In this document: one piece after another, positions 1-9,073 of the stretch | Position numbering within the stretch: position 1 is the stretch's first letter | Layout: the number at the start of each line of letters is the position of its first letter | Source: Rhodocyclales bacterium | Lineage (GTDB): Bacteria; Pseudomonadota; Gammaproteobacteria; Burkholderiales; Rhodocyclaceae | Assembly (NCBI GenBank): GCA_028292505.1 | Contig: JAQGMF010000033.1 | Location: forward strand, 52,634 to 116,633 | Length of the DNA: 64,000 bases | Reading direction: 5' to 3' | Translations under genes and position numbers: made by a program | Notes under the pieces: model-generated | Told to the model about the DNA's origin: nothing | What the model saw: the letters and a program-made list of their open reading frames with translations, nothing else | The model's database searches: none

Positions 1-387
1 GCCGGCGGTGATGATCATGCCCTCGCCGGCGATGACCTCAGTGGCTGCGCCGATGGCGATGGTCACGTTCGGTTGTACATCGGGATTGCCTGCCTTGCCG
101 ATGCCCGAGATGAAGCCGCCCTTGATGCCGATATCAGCCTTGACGATGCCCCAGTGATCGATGATCAGCGCATTGGTGATGACCGTGTCGGCGACTTCGG
201 CAGCGACGCGCTGGCTTTGCCCCATGCCGTCGCGGATGACTTTGCCGCCGCCGAACTTCACTTCCTCGCCGTAGAAGGTGAAGTCTTTTTCGACTTCGAT
301 GATGAGGTCCGTGTCGGCGAGACGGACGCGGTCGCCTGTCGTCGGACCGAACATTTCCGCGTAAGCGCGGCGGGAAATCTTGCTCAT
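1..387 (-). CDS. ureC: Urease alpha subunit UreC, N-terminal part (cut by window edge)
   Basis: Reading the minus strand from an ATG at 387 gives [20 protein letters not shown], the standard N-terminus of the catalytic urease subunit. The frame stays open for 129 codons to the edge of the window and keeps matching UreC (a [22 protein letters not shown] stretch, then a [17 protein letters not shown] stretch). UreC carries the dinuclear nickel site that hydrolyses urea to ammonia and carbamate. The nickel ligands (carbamylated Lys and His residues) lie further on, outside the window. It follows ureB by about 50 bp, and a palindromic repeat sits between the two. The identification is secure; the 3' end is not visible. 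Confidence 0.97.
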   Translation of the reverse strand, partial: MSKISRRAYAEMFGPTTGDRVRLADTDLIIEVEKDFTFYGEEVKFGGGKVIRDGMGQSQRVAAEVADTVITNALIIDHWGIVKADIGIKGGFISGIGKAGNPDVQPNVTIAIGAATEVIAGEGMIITAG

Positions 388-406
388 AACGAAAATCCTC
401 TGATTG

Positions 407-434
407 CGTCATTCCCGCTTTCGCGGGAATGACG
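407..434. repeat. Short REP-like palindrome between ureB and ureC
   Basis: Perfect 12-bp arms (CGTCATTCCCGC and GCGGGAATGACG) flank a 4-base TTTC loop. The same arm sequence recurs in the paired elements at 5673-5753, 43552-43639 and 62559-62639, so this is a single-hairpin member of the same family. Confidence 0.9.
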
Positions 435-439
435 ATCTG

Positions 440-745
440 CTACAACGCGCCCTGCACCATGCCGCGAAAGCCATACACCTTGCGGCCGCCAGCGTAGTCC
501 ACTAGTTCAACCGTGCGGCTCTGGCCAGGCTCGAAACGCACGGCCGTGCCGCTGGCAATATTCAAACGCATGCCGCGCGCTGCTTCACGATCGAACTTGA
601 GTGCCGCGTTGGTTTCGGCAAAGTGATAATGCGAACCGACCTGGATCGGACGGTCGCCGGTGTTCTCGACACCGACAGTCAGTGTGCGGCGGCCGACGTT
701 GAGTTCTATGTCGCCGTCATCTACGAAAAGTTCGCCTGGAATCAT
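440..745 (-). CDS. ureB: Urease beta subunit UreB
   Basis: Structural subunit of urease, 101 residues from [16 protein letters not shown], with the family-typical stretch [19 protein letters not shown]. The frame is open further upstream to 769, but the start at 745 gives the usual family length and follows a GGAG ribosome site by about 5 bases. UreB is a small beta-rich subunit that assembles with UreA and UreC into the urease oligomer in the cytoplasm. It lies downstream of ureJ, from which it is separated by a pair of hairpin repeats, and just upstream of ureC. Confidence 0.96.
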   Translation of the reverse strand: MIPGELFVDDGDIELNVGRRTLTVGVENTGDRPIQVGSHYHFAETNAALKFDREAARGMRLNIASGTAVRFEPGQSRTVELVDYAGGRKVYGFRGMVQGAL

Positions 746-786
746 GTGTTCTCCAAATTCCAACCGCATACGCGGTTTGTTAAGTT

Positions 787-883
787 CCCTCTCCCGCTTG
801 CGGGAGAGGGGCTGGGGAGAGGGATATCACAAGCCTTCCCTCTCCCGGCCTATCGGCCACCCTCTCCCGCAAGCGGGAGAGGG
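787..883. repeat. Pair of CCCTCTCCCGC palindromes between ureJ and ureB
   Basis: Two perfect palindromes, 787-810 and 860-883, each with 11-bp arms CCCTCTCCCGC/GCGGGAGAGGG and a 2-base centre (TT in the first, AA in the second). Related CCCTCTC-type sequence lies between. Both can form strong hairpins in the ure transcript. They belong to a different repeat family from the GTCATTCCCGC elements; a related array lies at 2716-2836. Confidence 0.85.
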
Positions 884-890
884 AACGGCA

Positions 891-1481
891 TCAAAGTGCG
901 CCGGTCAACAAACCGATACCGAGCAAAGCCACGGCGGCTCCGGCAACGCGCGGCAGCCACTCGTTGCGTTGCAAGACAAGGCGGCCTGCAAGAATGCCAA
1001 TAGCATGAATACTCATCGTGCCCAACACCATGCCGGCAAGCGTTGCGAATGCCTGCGTAGCGGGCAGTTCGCTGCCGTGTGTGAAACCGTGGAAGATGGC
1101 GAAGGTGCCGACGACTGCAGCGCCGACTGCAACAGGAAGCTTGATCTGCGTGGCAACCATGACGCCGAGCACCAGCAGGGAGGCGGCAATCATCGGTTCG
1201 ACGAGGGGCAGCGAGGCATCAGCCATGCCCGCCATGCCTCCCGCCAGCAGCAAGGCAGCAAAGGCGATCACGACGGCCCACATGCGGCGCGCCGAATGCT
1301 TGAATGCCAGCGCGCTCCAGGCGCCGACGGCGAGCATGGCAGCGAGGTGATCGAAGCCCGTGAAGGGATGGATCAGACCTTCCATGAAGGCTGAACCATG
1401 ATGTGCACCACCATCGGCGCCGGGATGAGCCAGAGCCAATGTTGGCAACAGCAAGATAGCAACAGAGAGTGCGCGCTTCAT
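891..1481 (-). CDS. ureJ: HupE/UreJ family membrane protein, urease-linked
   Basis: A 196-residue membrane protein with an N-terminal signal-like segment ending in ALAHPG, followed by about six hydrophobic helices. The HupE/UreJ signature is clear: HPFTGFDHLAAMLAVGAW near the N-terminus and a FAIFHGFTHGSELP block in the middle, both rich in histidines inside membrane segments. The family is associated with nickel or cobalt uptake, and its place between ureA and ureB fits nickel supply to urease. A second HupE/UreJ gene lies at 40626-41246 in the biosynthetic locus. Transport function is inferred from the family. Confidence 0.92.
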   Translation of the reverse strand: MKRALSVAILLLPTLALAHPGADGGAHHGSAFMEGLIHPFTGFDHLAAMLAVGAWSALAFKHSARRMWAVVIAFAALLLAGGMAGMADASLPLVEPMIAASLLVLGVMVATQIKLPVAVGAAVVGTFAIFHGFTHGSELPATQAFATLAGMVLGTMSIHAIGILAGRLVLQRNEWLPRVAGAAVALLGIGLLTGAL

Positions 1482-1491
1482 GGATGACTCC

Positions 1492-1794
1492 TCAGATGAT
1501 GGGGTGGTGAACGGTGACGAGCTTGGTGCCGTCCGGAAAGGTGGCTTCCACCTGGATTTCGGGAATCAGCTCGGCGATACCGTCCATGACATCGTCACGG
1601 CTCAGCAGGGTCGTGCCGTAGTGCATCAGGTCGGCTACGCTGCGACCGTCGCGCGCACCTTCCATGATGGCGGCACTGATGAAGGCGACGGCTTCCGGGT
1701 AGTTGAGTTTGAGGCCGCGCGCTTTGCGGCGTTCGGCAACGAGACCTGCCGTGAAAATCAGCAGCTTGTCTTTTTCGCGGGGCGTCAGTTCCAT
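1492..1794 (-). CDS. ureA: Urease gamma subunit UreA
   Basis: The complete 100-residue gamma subunit starts [16 protein letters not shown] and ends in VHHPII, which is typical in both length and sequence for UreA. It contains the conserved [15 protein letters not shown] and GRSVADLM blocks. It forms the trimeric urease core with UreB and UreC. The gene starts five bases after the ureD stop and is followed closely by ureJ, as expected for one operon. Confidence 0.98.
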   Translation of the reverse strand: MELTPREKDKLLIFTAGLVAERRKARGLKLNYPEAVAFISAAIMEGARDGRSVADLMHYGTTLLSRDDVMDGIAELIPEIQVEATFPDGTKLVTVHHPII

Positions 1795-1798
1795 GTGT

Positions 1799-2662
1799 TC
1801 AGGTTCTCCAGATGCGCGGCGTTACGGCCTCGCGTTGCAGAATGTGTTTGCGGGCAATTGCCCAGGCGGCTTCAAAATACTGGCGTACAGCTTCGCTGGA
1901 GTTTGACACGAGGCGCACGACCGTGACATCGGGAAGGCTTGATAATCCGCATACGCCCTGCGAGATGGATAAGCCTCGCAAAGCTTCAAGCAGCGCCGCA
2001 TCAGGCTTGATGCCAGCGAGCCAGAGCGTGCCGAAGACGGTGTGATCGGCGAGGCCGAGTTTCGATGACATGGCTGCGTCACTGCCTTGCAGCTTGATGG
2101 TCTCGCGCCAGATCGGCGATTGGTCTGGACGCTGCAAGCGAAAGCTCTGGCGATAACTGCCCTGATCGAAGGTCTCGCCACTTGCGGTGCGGCCAAGACA
2201 CACAATGTCCCAGCCGATCGCCTTGGCGTTCGGCGCAAGTGTGACGGTTGTTTCCGTGTCGGCAATGGCGCGGTTGAAGACGATGACTTCCTGCGGCAGC
2301 CATTCGAGCACTGCGTTCTCTGCGACATCCAGATGAATGCGTTGATTGGCCGTTGCCCCGAGACTGCGATACCACTTGCCCGCACCAGGCGTGGTGATCT
2401 GCGCATGCGCGCCGCTGCCGACATCGAGATTGATGCGTAGCTGATCGCCACCGGCGATACCAGCGGGCGGATGCAAGATAAGTATCTGGCAGACATCGTC
2501 ACCCTCCGGATGCAGGGCTTTCTGCACGCGCAACGGGCCGTTGTGCAGGTTGTGGGTGAGGGCGCAGCGAGTGCCGCGTCGTTCGACGCGCAGGTTCAGC
2601 GAGGCTTGCCAGCCGGTGCTGTACTGCTGTTTGGTCACGAGGGGTGGCAAGGGGGCGTTCAT
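1799..2662 (-). CDS. ureD: Urease accessory protein UreD
   Basis: Urease maturation protein of 287 residues from [13 protein letters not shown]. UreD binds apo-urease and, with UreF and UreG, guides nickel insertion. Family motifs include [37 protein letters not shown] and [11 protein letters not shown]. The frame is open upstream to 2845, but that extension translates the repeat array at 2716-2836, so the internal ATG at 2662 is preferred although its ribosome site is weak. ureE, ureF and ureG are not in the window and probably lie beyond the left edge. Confidence 0.95.
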   Translation of the reverse strand: MNAPLPPLVTKQQYSTGWQASLNLRVERRGTRCALTHNLHNGPLRVQKALHPEGDDVCQILILHPPAGIAGGDQLRINLDVGSGAHAQITTPGAGKWYRSLGATANQRIHLDVAENAVLEWLPQEVIVFNRAIADTETTVTLAPNAKAIGWDIVCLGRTASGETFDQGSYRQSFRLQRPDQSPIWRETIKLQGSDAAMSSKLGLADHTVFGTLWLAGIKPDAALLEALRGLSISQGVCGLSSLPDVTVVRLVSNSSEAVRQYFEAAWAIARKHILQREAVTPRIWRT

Positions 2663-2715
2663 GATGTTGGTGATTATGCCGTTTGCTGTTGGGCTTGGGC
2701 GGTAATGGGCGCTTT

Positions 2716-2836
2716 CCCCTCTCTCGGCCTCCGTCCACCCTCCCCCGAGGGGGAGGGAACTGCATGGCGTAGTCGGATCGTTGCTGTTTCCTCGCCCTGA
2801 GGGAGAGGGTGGCCCGTCAGGGCCGGGAGAGGGGGA
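2716..2836. repeat. CCCTCTC-type inverted repeat array between urtE and ureD
   Basis: The 196-bp gap between the urtE stop and the ureD start is mostly occupied by runs such as CCCCTCTCTCGGCCT, CCCTCCCCCGAGGGGGAGGG and, near the end, GGCCGGGAGAGGGG. They form nested inverted repeats related to the pair at 787-883. The perfect local palindrome CCCTCCCCCGAGGGGGAGGG lies at about 2738-2757. Confidence 0.8.
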
Positions 2837-2858
2837 ATGCGTCAATCATTGACGAGCC

Positions 2859-3551
2859 TCAGATTGCAACAAGACTCTGCACATTCTCCGCAGCCATCTC
2901 ACTACCAGGCCCCGCCTTGACAATCTCTCCACGCGCCATGACAGCGTATTGATCCGCAAGCGACTGTGCAAAATCGTAGTATTGCTCAACTAGCAGGATC
3001 GCCATTTCTCCACCTTCCGCCAGTTTGCGGATCGCATTGCCGATGTCCTTGATGTTCGAGGGCTGGATGCCCTCGGTCGGCTCGTCGAGGATTAGCACCT
3101 TCGGTCGCATCGTCAGCGCGCGTGCAATGGCGAGCTGCTGCTGTTGCCCACCTGACAGATCGCCGCCACGGCGCTTAAGCATGTCCTTGAGCACCGGGAA
3201 CATCTCGTAGATGTAGCCGGGAATGCCGCGTGAAGCCTTGCCGTTGGCCAGACCCATGATGATGTTTTCTTCCACGGTGAGGCGCGGAAAAATTTCGCGG
3301 CCTTGCGGCACGTAGGCCATGCCCATCGCAGCGCGAGCGTACGCGGGGCTCTTCGTGATGGCCTTGCCGTCGAACGACACCGAGCCCTTTGCGACAGGCA
3401 GCAAGCCCATCAGGCATTTGAGCAGGGTAGTCTTGCCGACACCATTACGGCCGAGCAGGGTGGTGACTTCGCCTTGCTTGAGCGAGAGTGAGACGCCACG
3501 CAGGGTGTGGCTACCGCCGTAGTATTGGTTGAGATTTTCGACTGTCAGCAT
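2859..3551 (-). CDS. urtE: Urea ABC transporter ATPase UrtE
   Basis: ABC ATPase of 230 residues, LivF-like, starting MLTVENLNQYYGGSHTLRG. Walker A is GRNGVGKTTLL (about residues 34-44), the signature is LSGGQQQQLAIARAL, Walker B is VLILDEPTEGIQPS, and the switch His is not obvious (LLVEQYYDF). Its position as the fifth gene of the urt set, next to urtD and directly before ureD, assigns it to urea import. It energises UrtBC together with UrtD at the inner face of the membrane. Confidence 0.95.
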   Translation of the reverse strand: MLTVENLNQYYGGSHTLRGVSLSLKQGEVTTLLGRNGVGKTTLLKCLMGLLPVAKGSVSFDGKAITKSPAYARAAMGMAYVPQGREIFPRLTVEENIIMGLANGKASRGIPGYIYEMFPVLKDMLKRRGGDLSGGQQQQLAIARALTMRPKVLILDEPTEGIQPSNIKDIGNAIRKLAEGGEMAILLVEQYYDFAQSLADQYAVMARGEIVKAGPGSEMAAENVQSLVAI

Positions 3552-3576
3552 ATTAATTCCAGTGAGGAGGAAGGAG

Positions 3577-3690
3577 TGATGAGTGAGGAGTAAAACCTTC
3601 GCTCGCCACCTTCGGTTACCGTAAATGCCACTGTGCTGGCGATTCGTCGGTGTGGGGTTTCCTCCTCACTCCTTACTCCTCACTCATCAC
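3577..3690. repeat. 18-bp inverted repeat flanking the urtD-urtE gap
   Basis: Arm 3577-3594 (GTGATGAGTGAGGAGTAA) has its exact reverse complement at 3673-3690. Both arms lie in GTGAGGAG-rich sequence that is itself partly repetitive. The arms are about 80 bases apart inside a 146-bp intergenic gap, so the urtD-urtE transcript could form a long stem here. Confidence 0.85.
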
Positions 3691-3697
3691 CGGGCCG

Positions 3698-4567
3698 CTA
3701 GCGGCCCAAATACACTTCGATTACGCGTTCGTCATTTTGCACCTGATCCAGCGTGCCTTCGGCCAGGACACTGCCTTCGTGCAGACACGTGACCTTGCTG
3801 GATATCTGCTTGATGAATTCCATGTCATGCTCGACAACGACCAGCGTGTACTGGCCAGCCAGCGAGAGGAACAGCTCGCCGCTGCGCTCGGTTTCGGCAT
3901 CGGTCATGCCAGCTGCCGGTTCGTCGAGCAGTAGCAGTTGCGGCTCCTGCATCAGCAGCATTCCGATTTCCAGCCATTGCTTCTGACCGTGCGATAGCAA
4001 GCCGGCCGGGCGATGCGCCTGGTCTTCGAGCTGGATCAGCTTGAGATTCGCGGCGATCTTGTCGCGCTGCTCACCACTCAGTTTGGCGCGCAGGCTGGCC
4101 CACACGCCCTTGTCCATCTTCATCGCCAGTTCGAGATTCTCGAAGACGCTCAACTGCTCGAACACGGTCGGCTTCTGGAACTTGCGACCAATGCCGATGT
4201 GCGCGATCTCTGCTTCGCTCAGCTTGGTCAGATCAATCGTCTGGCCGAAGAACGCTGTGCCGTTGTCGGGGCGTGTCTTGCCGGTGATGACGTCCATCAT
4301 CGTCGTCTTGCCGGCGCCGTTCGGGCCGATCACGCAACGCAGCTCGCCGCGGTCGATGGTCAGGTTCAGATTGTTGATGGCCTTGAAACCATCGAAGCTG
4401 ACATTTATGCTTTCCAGATAAAGGATGACGCCATGCGTTGTATCCAGCAGGCTGGGATCAGTTGGGCGTCCCATGCCGACGGCGCTTGATTGCGTGCTGC
4501 CCTCGCCGGTGATCTGGCTGCTATTGGTCGATGGACCACTTGCTTCTTCTTTCACTGCGGCGTTCAT
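3698..4567 (-). CDS. urtD: Urea ABC transporter ATPase UrtD
   Basis: ABC ATPase of 289 residues, LivG-like. The first 45 residues form a polar, Ser/Thr-rich extension ahead of the ATPase domain, which begins at VILYLESINVSFDGF. Walker A is GPNGAGKTTMM, the signature is the variant LLSHGQKQWLEIGM typical of UrtD, and Walker B is LLLLDEPAAGMT followed by VVVEHDMEF. The start ATG overlaps the urtC stop by 4 bases (ATGA), which indicates translational coupling. It pairs with UrtE on the UrtBC channel. Confidence 0.95.
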   Translation of the reverse strand: MNAAVKEEASGPSTNSSQITGEGSTQSSAVGMGRPTDPSLLDTTHGVILYLESINVSFDGFKAINNLNLTIDRGELRCVIGPNGAGKTTMMDVITGKTRPDNGTAFFGQTIDLTKLSEAEIAHIGIGRKFQKPTVFEQLSVFENLELAMKMDKGVWASLRAKLSGEQRDKIAANLKLIQLEDQAHRPAGLLSHGQKQWLEIGMLLMQEPQLLLLDEPAAGMTDAETERSGELFLSLAGQYTLVVVEHDMEFIKQISSKVTCLHEGSVLAEGTLDQVQNDERVIEVYLGR

Positions 4568-5667
4568 GGCCGCTCTCCACGTTTTTGCAGCAGGGCTCGT
4601 GCTTCGCCGAGTACGCCGCGCGGCAGATACAAAGTAACCAACACGAAGATCAGACCAAGGAAAAACAACCAGTATTCGGGGAAAGCCATCGTGAACCAGC
4701 TCTTCACGCCATTGATGAGGCCCGCGCCGATCAGCGGACCGATCAGGCTGCCACGCCCGCCGACGGCGACCCAGATGGCGATCTCGATGGAATTGGCCGG
4801 CGACATCTCGCTCGGGTTGATGATGCCTACCTGTGGCACGAACAGCGCGCCGGCAATGGCGCAGATCACCGCCGACATGACCCAGATGAACAGCTTGTAT
4901 GGCAGCGGGTTGTAGCCGGAGAACATGACGCGCGTCTCGGCATCGCGAATCGCGGCGAGCACGCGACCCAGCTTGCTGGTAACGATGTAACGCGCCAGCA
5001 GCAGGAAGCCGATCAGGAAAGCTGCAGTAAGAACGAATAGCACGACGCGCGTTATCGGCGACGTGATGTGATAACCGAGAATGCGCTTGAAATCCGTAAA
5101 GCCGTTATTGCCGCCAAAGCCGGTTTCATTGCGGAAGAACAGCAGCATGGTGGCGAAGGTCAGCGCCTGCGTGATGATCGAGAAATACACCCCCTTGATG
5201 CGTGAGCGGAAGGCGAAGAAACCGAAGATCAGCGCCAGCAAGCCGGGCACCAGGATCACTAACAGCAGCGCCCACAGGAAGTGCTGCGTGCCTTCCCAAT
5301 ACCAAGGCAGCGTCTTCCAGTTGAGAAACACCATGAAGTCGGGCAGGTCGCTCTGGTAGTTGCCGTCGTGGCCGATGGCGCGCATCAGATACATGCCCAT
5401 GGCATAGCCGCCAAGCGCGAAGAAAATACCGTGGCCGAGCGACAAGATGCCGGTGTAGCCCCACACGAGGTCCATGGCCAGCGCGACGATGGCGTAGCAC
5501 ATGATCTTGGCGATCAGCGTTACCCAATACGTTGGCATATGGAATACGCTGCTCTCGGGCACGGCGAGATTGAGGATCGGTACGAGGATTAGCGTGATCG
5601 CAGCGAAGACCGCGAGGGCTGCCCAGGCTTTGGGCCCGAAGATGCGTTCGATGAGTGTCTTGTTCAT
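4564..5667 (-). CDS. urtC: Urea ABC transporter permease UrtC
   Basis: LivM-like permease of 367 residues from MNKTLIERIFGPKAWAALAV, with about ten membrane helices and the BPD_transp_2 stretch DLVWGYTGILSLGHGIFFALG. A later stretch, VGGRGSLIGPLIGAGLINGVKS, is typical of UrtC. The frame runs upstream to 5700, but those codons translate the REP element at 5673-5753, so the ATG at 5667 is chosen. It forms the inner-membrane channel with UrtB. Confidence 0.95.
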   Translation of the reverse strand: MNKTLIERIFGPKAWAALAVFAAITLILVPILNLAVPESSVFHMPTYWVTLIAKIMCYAIVALAMDLVWGYTGILSLGHGIFFALGGYAMGMYLMRAIGHDGNYQSDLPDFMVFLNWKTLPWYWEGTQHFLWALLLVILVPGLLALIFGFFAFRSRIKGVYFSIITQALTFATMLLFFRNETGFGGNNGFTDFKRILGYHITSPITRVVLFVLTAAFLIGFLLLARYIVTSKLGRVLAAIRDAETRVMFSGYNPLPYKLFIWVMSAVICAIAGALFVPQVGIINPSEMSPANSIEIAIWVAVGGRGSLIGPLIGAGLINGVKSWFTMAFPEYWLFFLGLIFVLVTLYLPRGVLGEARALLQKRGERP

Positions 5668-5672
5668 GATTT

Positions 5673-5753
5673 CGTCATTCCCGCGAACGCGGGAATCCAC
5701 TTGATAAGCAAGACTTGTGGGGCACGTGGATTCCCGTTTGCACGGGAATGACG
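5673..5753. repeat. Paired REP-like element between urtB and urtC
   Basis: Two GTCATTCCCG-type hairpins in opposite orientation: the left reads CGTCATTCCCGCGAACGCGG and the right ends CACGGGAATGACG, with ATCCACTTG...CGTGGAT inner arms. The layout is the same as at 43552-43639 and 62559-62639. It fills almost the whole 107-bp gap between the two permease genes. Confidence 0.9.
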
Positions 5754-5774
5754 CACGAGGAGGGTTGGCTTGCG

Positions 5775-7418
5775 TTACGCATCCACAAACCTCCCCTTGA
5801 TCGCGAACAGACCTTGCGGGCGTTTCTGGATGAATACGATGATGAACACGAGCACAGCAATCTTGGCGAGCACCGCGCCAGCCCAGCCTTCAAGGAACTT
5901 GTTGAGAATGCCCAAGCCCAGCGCCGCGTAAATCGTGCCGGATAGCTGACCGACGCCGCCGAGCACCACCACCATGAATGAGTCGACGATGTAGCCCTGG
6001 CCGAGATCCGGCCCGACGTTGGTGACTTGCGACAGCGCGCAACCGGCAAGACCTGCGATGCCTGCACCGAGACCAAACGCAACGGTGTCGATGCGCGGCG
6101 TGGCCACGCCAACGCAGCTTGCCATCTGGCGGTTCTGCGTCACGGCGCGCACGAAAAGTCCAAGCCTCGTCTTCGTCAGGATCAGCGTCATGCCGATCAC
6201 GACGAGCGCCGCGAACAGGATGATGGCGAGGCGATTCCACGGCAGGATCAGATTGCTCATCACCTGTATGCCACCCGAGAGCCACTGCGGATTTTCGACG
6301 AGCACATTCTGCGCGCCGAAGAACGTGCGCACGGTCTGGATCAGGATGAGGCTGATACCCCACGTGGCAAGCAATGTCTCAAGCGGACGGCCGTAGAGAT
6401 GCTTGATGACGAGTCGCTCCATGAGCACGCCGATCAGGCCAGAAGTGAGAAAGGCAACGGGCAGGGCAAACAGCGGGTAGAACTCGATGAGCCCCGGAAA
6501 GTGCGCGTGAATGACATTCTGCGTTACGTATGTGGCATAAGCACCGATCATGATCAGCTCGCCGTGCGCCATGTTGATGACGCCCATCAGTCCGTAGGTG
6601 ATGGCGAGTCCGAGCGCGGCCAGGAGCAGGATGCTGCCCAATGAGATGCCGGTGAAGATGCTGCCGAGCCACTCGCCACGGCGCAGGCGCGAGCTGATGG
6701 CATTGATGCCATTCTGTGCGGCGAGGCGCACGCTCTCGTCGGGCTCCTTGAATTTGTCTCCGTCCTTGTCCAGCAGGCCGGCGAGTAGCTGCTTCATGGC
6801 AGCGTCGTCACTTGTGCCCAATGTTTCGATGGCGGCCATGCGTACGGCCTTGTCCTTGTTATGCAATTGTGCTGCGGCTTGCGTCATGCGCAACATGTCG
6901 AGGATCTGCGGATCTTTCTCGATCTTTTGCGCTTTGTCGAGCAGTGGCACGATGGCTTCGTCGGGCGCGTCCTGCAGTTTCTTCACCGCTTCGAAACGCG
7001 TCTTCCTGTCGGGCGAAGTCAGGTCGAGCGCGGCAAATGCATCTTGCAACGCAAGCGTGACGCGGTTGTTCGTCACCACGTCTTCAGCATTTTCCGGCAG
7101 TGCGGGCAGCGTGGCGCCGGTTACGGCATCGGTCACCTTGTCGCCGTCGACGATCAGTACCTGTTTGCCGTCGACCACTTTCAGTGCATCGTTGCCAAGC
7201 GCTTGCAGCAGCGGCAGGGCTTCAGGGTCGGCGCTGCCGGCGATGGCGTTGAGCGCCTCGACCTTGGCATCGTTGTCACCCGCTGCGAGCTTGAGAATCA
7301 GCGCCGGCGAAGGCTTGGCAAGCGCAAGCGGAGCGGCACAGAGAATCAGCAAGAACAATGCCGAATGAATAATCTGTGAAGCGAGGCGAGAACGAGATGA
7401 AGTCCGGGATGATGTCAT
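5775..7418 (-). CDS. urtB: Urea ABC transporter permease UrtB
   Basis: LivH-like permease of 547 residues from MTSSRTSSRSRL. A signal peptide (hydrophobic LFLILC-type core ending in ALAKP) is followed by about 230 soluble residues with HEAT-like helical repeats, for example DPEALPLLQALG and KAVRMAAIETLG. The permease proper starts near GSILLLAALGLAITYGLMG and includes INMAHGELIMIGAY. A long periplasmic N-terminal domain is usual for UrtB. The frame is open to 7466, but the signal peptide favours 7418. It forms the channel with UrtC. Confidence 0.94.
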   Translation of the reverse strand: MTSSRTSSRSRLASQIIHSALFLLILCAAPLALAKPSPALILKLAAGDNDAKVEALNAIAGSADPEALPLLQALGNDALKVVDGKQVLIVDGDKVTDAVTGATLPALPENAEDVVTNNRVTLALQDAFAALDLTSPDRKTRFEAVKKLQDAPDEAIVPLLDKAQKIEKDPQILDMLRMTQAAAQLHNKDKAVRMAAIETLGTSDDAAMKQLLAGLLDKDGDKFKEPDESVRLAAQNGINAISSRLRRGEWLGSIFTGISLGSILLLAALGLAITYGLMGVINMAHGELIMIGAYATYVTQNVIHAHFPGLIEFYPLFALPVAFLTSGLIGVLMERLVIKHLYGRPLETLLATWGISLILIQTVRTFFGAQNVLVENPQWLSGGIQVMSNLILPWNRLAIILFAALVVIGMTLILTKTRLGLFVRAVTQNRQMASCVGVATPRIDTVAFGLGAGIAGLAGCALSQVTNVGPDLGQGYIVDSFMVVVLGGVGQLSGTIYAALGLGILNKFLEGWAGAVLAKIAVLVFIIVFIQKRPQGLFAIKGRFVDA

Positions 7419-7541
7419 GGCGTGGAATTCATGATGAGGAAAAAACAATACTGCGCGTGCTTCCAAGTATGTACTTGCGTGAGGCGTCTTCTTTGAGCCG
7501 TTGGGCAGGACCGCCCCCGGCGGCCCTGCTTTGCCTTTTTG

Positions 7542-7566
7542 CCGTAGCAGCGCGGAGCCGCTACGG
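7542..7566. repeat. Hairpin between urtA and urtB
   Basis: Arms CCGTAGC (7542-7548) and GCTACGG (7560-7566) enclose an 11-base GC-rich loop within the 171-bp urtA-urtB gap. On the urt transcript the stem is followed by A residues rather than U, so it does not look like an intrinsic terminator. It could stabilise the urtA message, which is commonly more abundant for binding proteins. Confidence 0.55.
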
Positions 7567-7589
7567 TCATTCCCTGAGGGTGTTACGTC

Positions 7590-8861
7590 TTACTTCTTCT
7601 CAGGCTCATCCTTCTTGCCCTTGTCTTCAGGGATGTATGGGCTCCACGGTTGGGCCTTGATCGGGCCCGGCGTCTTCCATACAACCTTGAACTGACCATC
7701 AGCCTTGATTTCGCCGATGAACACTGGCTTGTGCAGGTGATGGTTTTTCGCGTCCATGGTGGAAGTGAAACCACCCGGTGCCTTGAAGGTCTGGCCTGCC
7801 ATGGCGGCGATCACCTTGTCGGTATCGGTCGACTTGGCCTTGGTCACGGCTTGTGCCCACATGTTGACGCCGATGTAGGTTGCTTCCATCGGGTCATTGG
7901 TCAGAGGCTTGTCTTTGTGGCCGGGGATGTTGTGCGCCTTGGCATACGCGCTCCACTTCTTGATGAAGGCGTCATTGGTCGGGTTCTTGATGCTCATGAA
8001 GTAATTCCATGCAGCAAGGTGACCCACCAGCGGCTTGGCATCGACGCCACGCAGCTCTTCTTCACCCACCGAGAACGCCACGACCGGCACGTCGGTCGCC
8101 TTCAGGCCTTGATTGCCGAGTTCCTTGTAGTAGGGCACGTTGGAGTCGCCATTGATCGTCGACACCACGGCGGTCTTCTTGCCTTCTGAAGAGAACTTCT
8201 TGATCTTGGCGATGATGGTTTGATAATCGCTATGACCGAACGGCGTGTACTCTTCCATGATGTCGTCATCTGTCACACCCTTGCTATGCAGGAACGAACG
8301 CAGAATCTTGTTCGTGGTGCGCGGATAGACATAGTCGGTACCGAGTAGCACGAAGCGCTTGGCCGAGCCGCCGTCCTTGCTCATCAGGTATTCGACTGCC
8401 GGGATGGCTTGCTGGTTAGGCGCAGCGCCCGTGTAGAACACGTTCTTGGAGAGCTCTTCGCCTTCGTACTGAACCGGGTAGAAGAGCAGGCTGTTGAGTT
8501 CTTCAAAGACCGGCAGCACCGACTTGCGCGACACCGAAGTCCAGCAACCGAAGGTCACGGCAACTTTGTCGTTGGAGATGAGCTGACGCGCTTTTTCAGC
8601 GAACAGCGGCCAGTTGGAAGCCGGGTCGACAACGACGGGTTCGAGTTTCTTGCCGAGCAGACCGCCCTTGGCATTGATCTCGTCGATCGCCATCAGCACA
8701 GTATCTTTCAGCACGGTTTCGGAAATGGCCATCGTGCCCGACAGCGAGTGCAGCACGCCCACCTTGATGGTGTCGGCAGCCGAAGCTGTCATGGTGGCAA
8801 ACCCTGCGGTGGCCAGAGCGATGGTCATCGCCGTGGCTTTGATGAAGGAACGACGTTGCAT
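7590..8861 (-). CDS. urtA: Urea ABC transporter substrate-binding protein UrtA
   Basis: Periplasmic urea-binding protein of 423 residues. The N-terminus MQRRSFIKATAMTIALATAG has a twin-arginine-type motif (RRSFIK), then a hydrophobic core and ASAADTIKVGVLHSLSGTMA, where the mature Peripla_BP_5 domain begins. The stretch VVVDPASNWPLFAEKARQL and a YPVQYEGEE block are typical of UrtA. A GGGGG-rich ribosome site lies about 8 bases before the start. As first gene of the urt-ure operon it probably sets induction of the whole unit, and its promoter should lie in 8862-9073. Confidence 0.96.
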   Translation of the reverse strand: MQRRSFIKATAMTIALATAGFATMTASAADTIKVGVLHSLSGTMAISETVLKDTVLMAIDEINAKGGLLGKKLEPVVVDPASNWPLFAEKARQLISNDKVAVTFGCWTSVSRKSVLPVFEELNSLLFYPVQYEGEELSKNVFYTGAAPNQQAIPAVEYLMSKDGGSAKRFVLLGTDYVYPRTTNKILRSFLHSKGVTDDDIMEEYTPFGHSDYQTIIAKIKKFSSEGKKTAVVSTINGDSNVPYYKELGNQGLKATDVPVVAFSVGEEELRGVDAKPLVGHLAAWNYFMSIKNPTNDAFIKKWSAYAKAHNIPGHKDKPLTNDPMEATYIGVNMWAQAVTKAKSTDTDKVIAAMAGQTFKAPGGFTSTMDAKNHHLHKPVFIGEIKADGQFKVVWKTPGPIKAQPWSPYIPEDKGKKDEPEKK

Positions 8862-9073
8862 GTGTGAGACCCCCTGATAGAAGTTTTGAGCGGCTCCGGT
8901 AACTTATTTGCAAACGGGATTGCCGATTGCGCCGGGTGCCTTAAATGTAGGGAGCTATCTGGTCTACAGGAATACGCCAGATTGCGTAGGGTTGCTTCTT
9001 GCTAAATGCTGGATCCGCATCTGGAATCATTTCCCTTGCGTAAGCCTGTTAACAAGACACGCAGGAGAACGCA

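Noticed and set aside
7542..7566. Intrinsic terminator after urtA
   Set aside because: The stem is followed by A residues on the urt transcript, and the operon evidently continues into urtB.
8890..8990. A sigma-54-like promoter for urtA (GGCAATCCCGTTTGCAA on the minus strand)
   Set aside because: The distance between the GG and GC elements is one base longer than the required 10, so it is only a near match.
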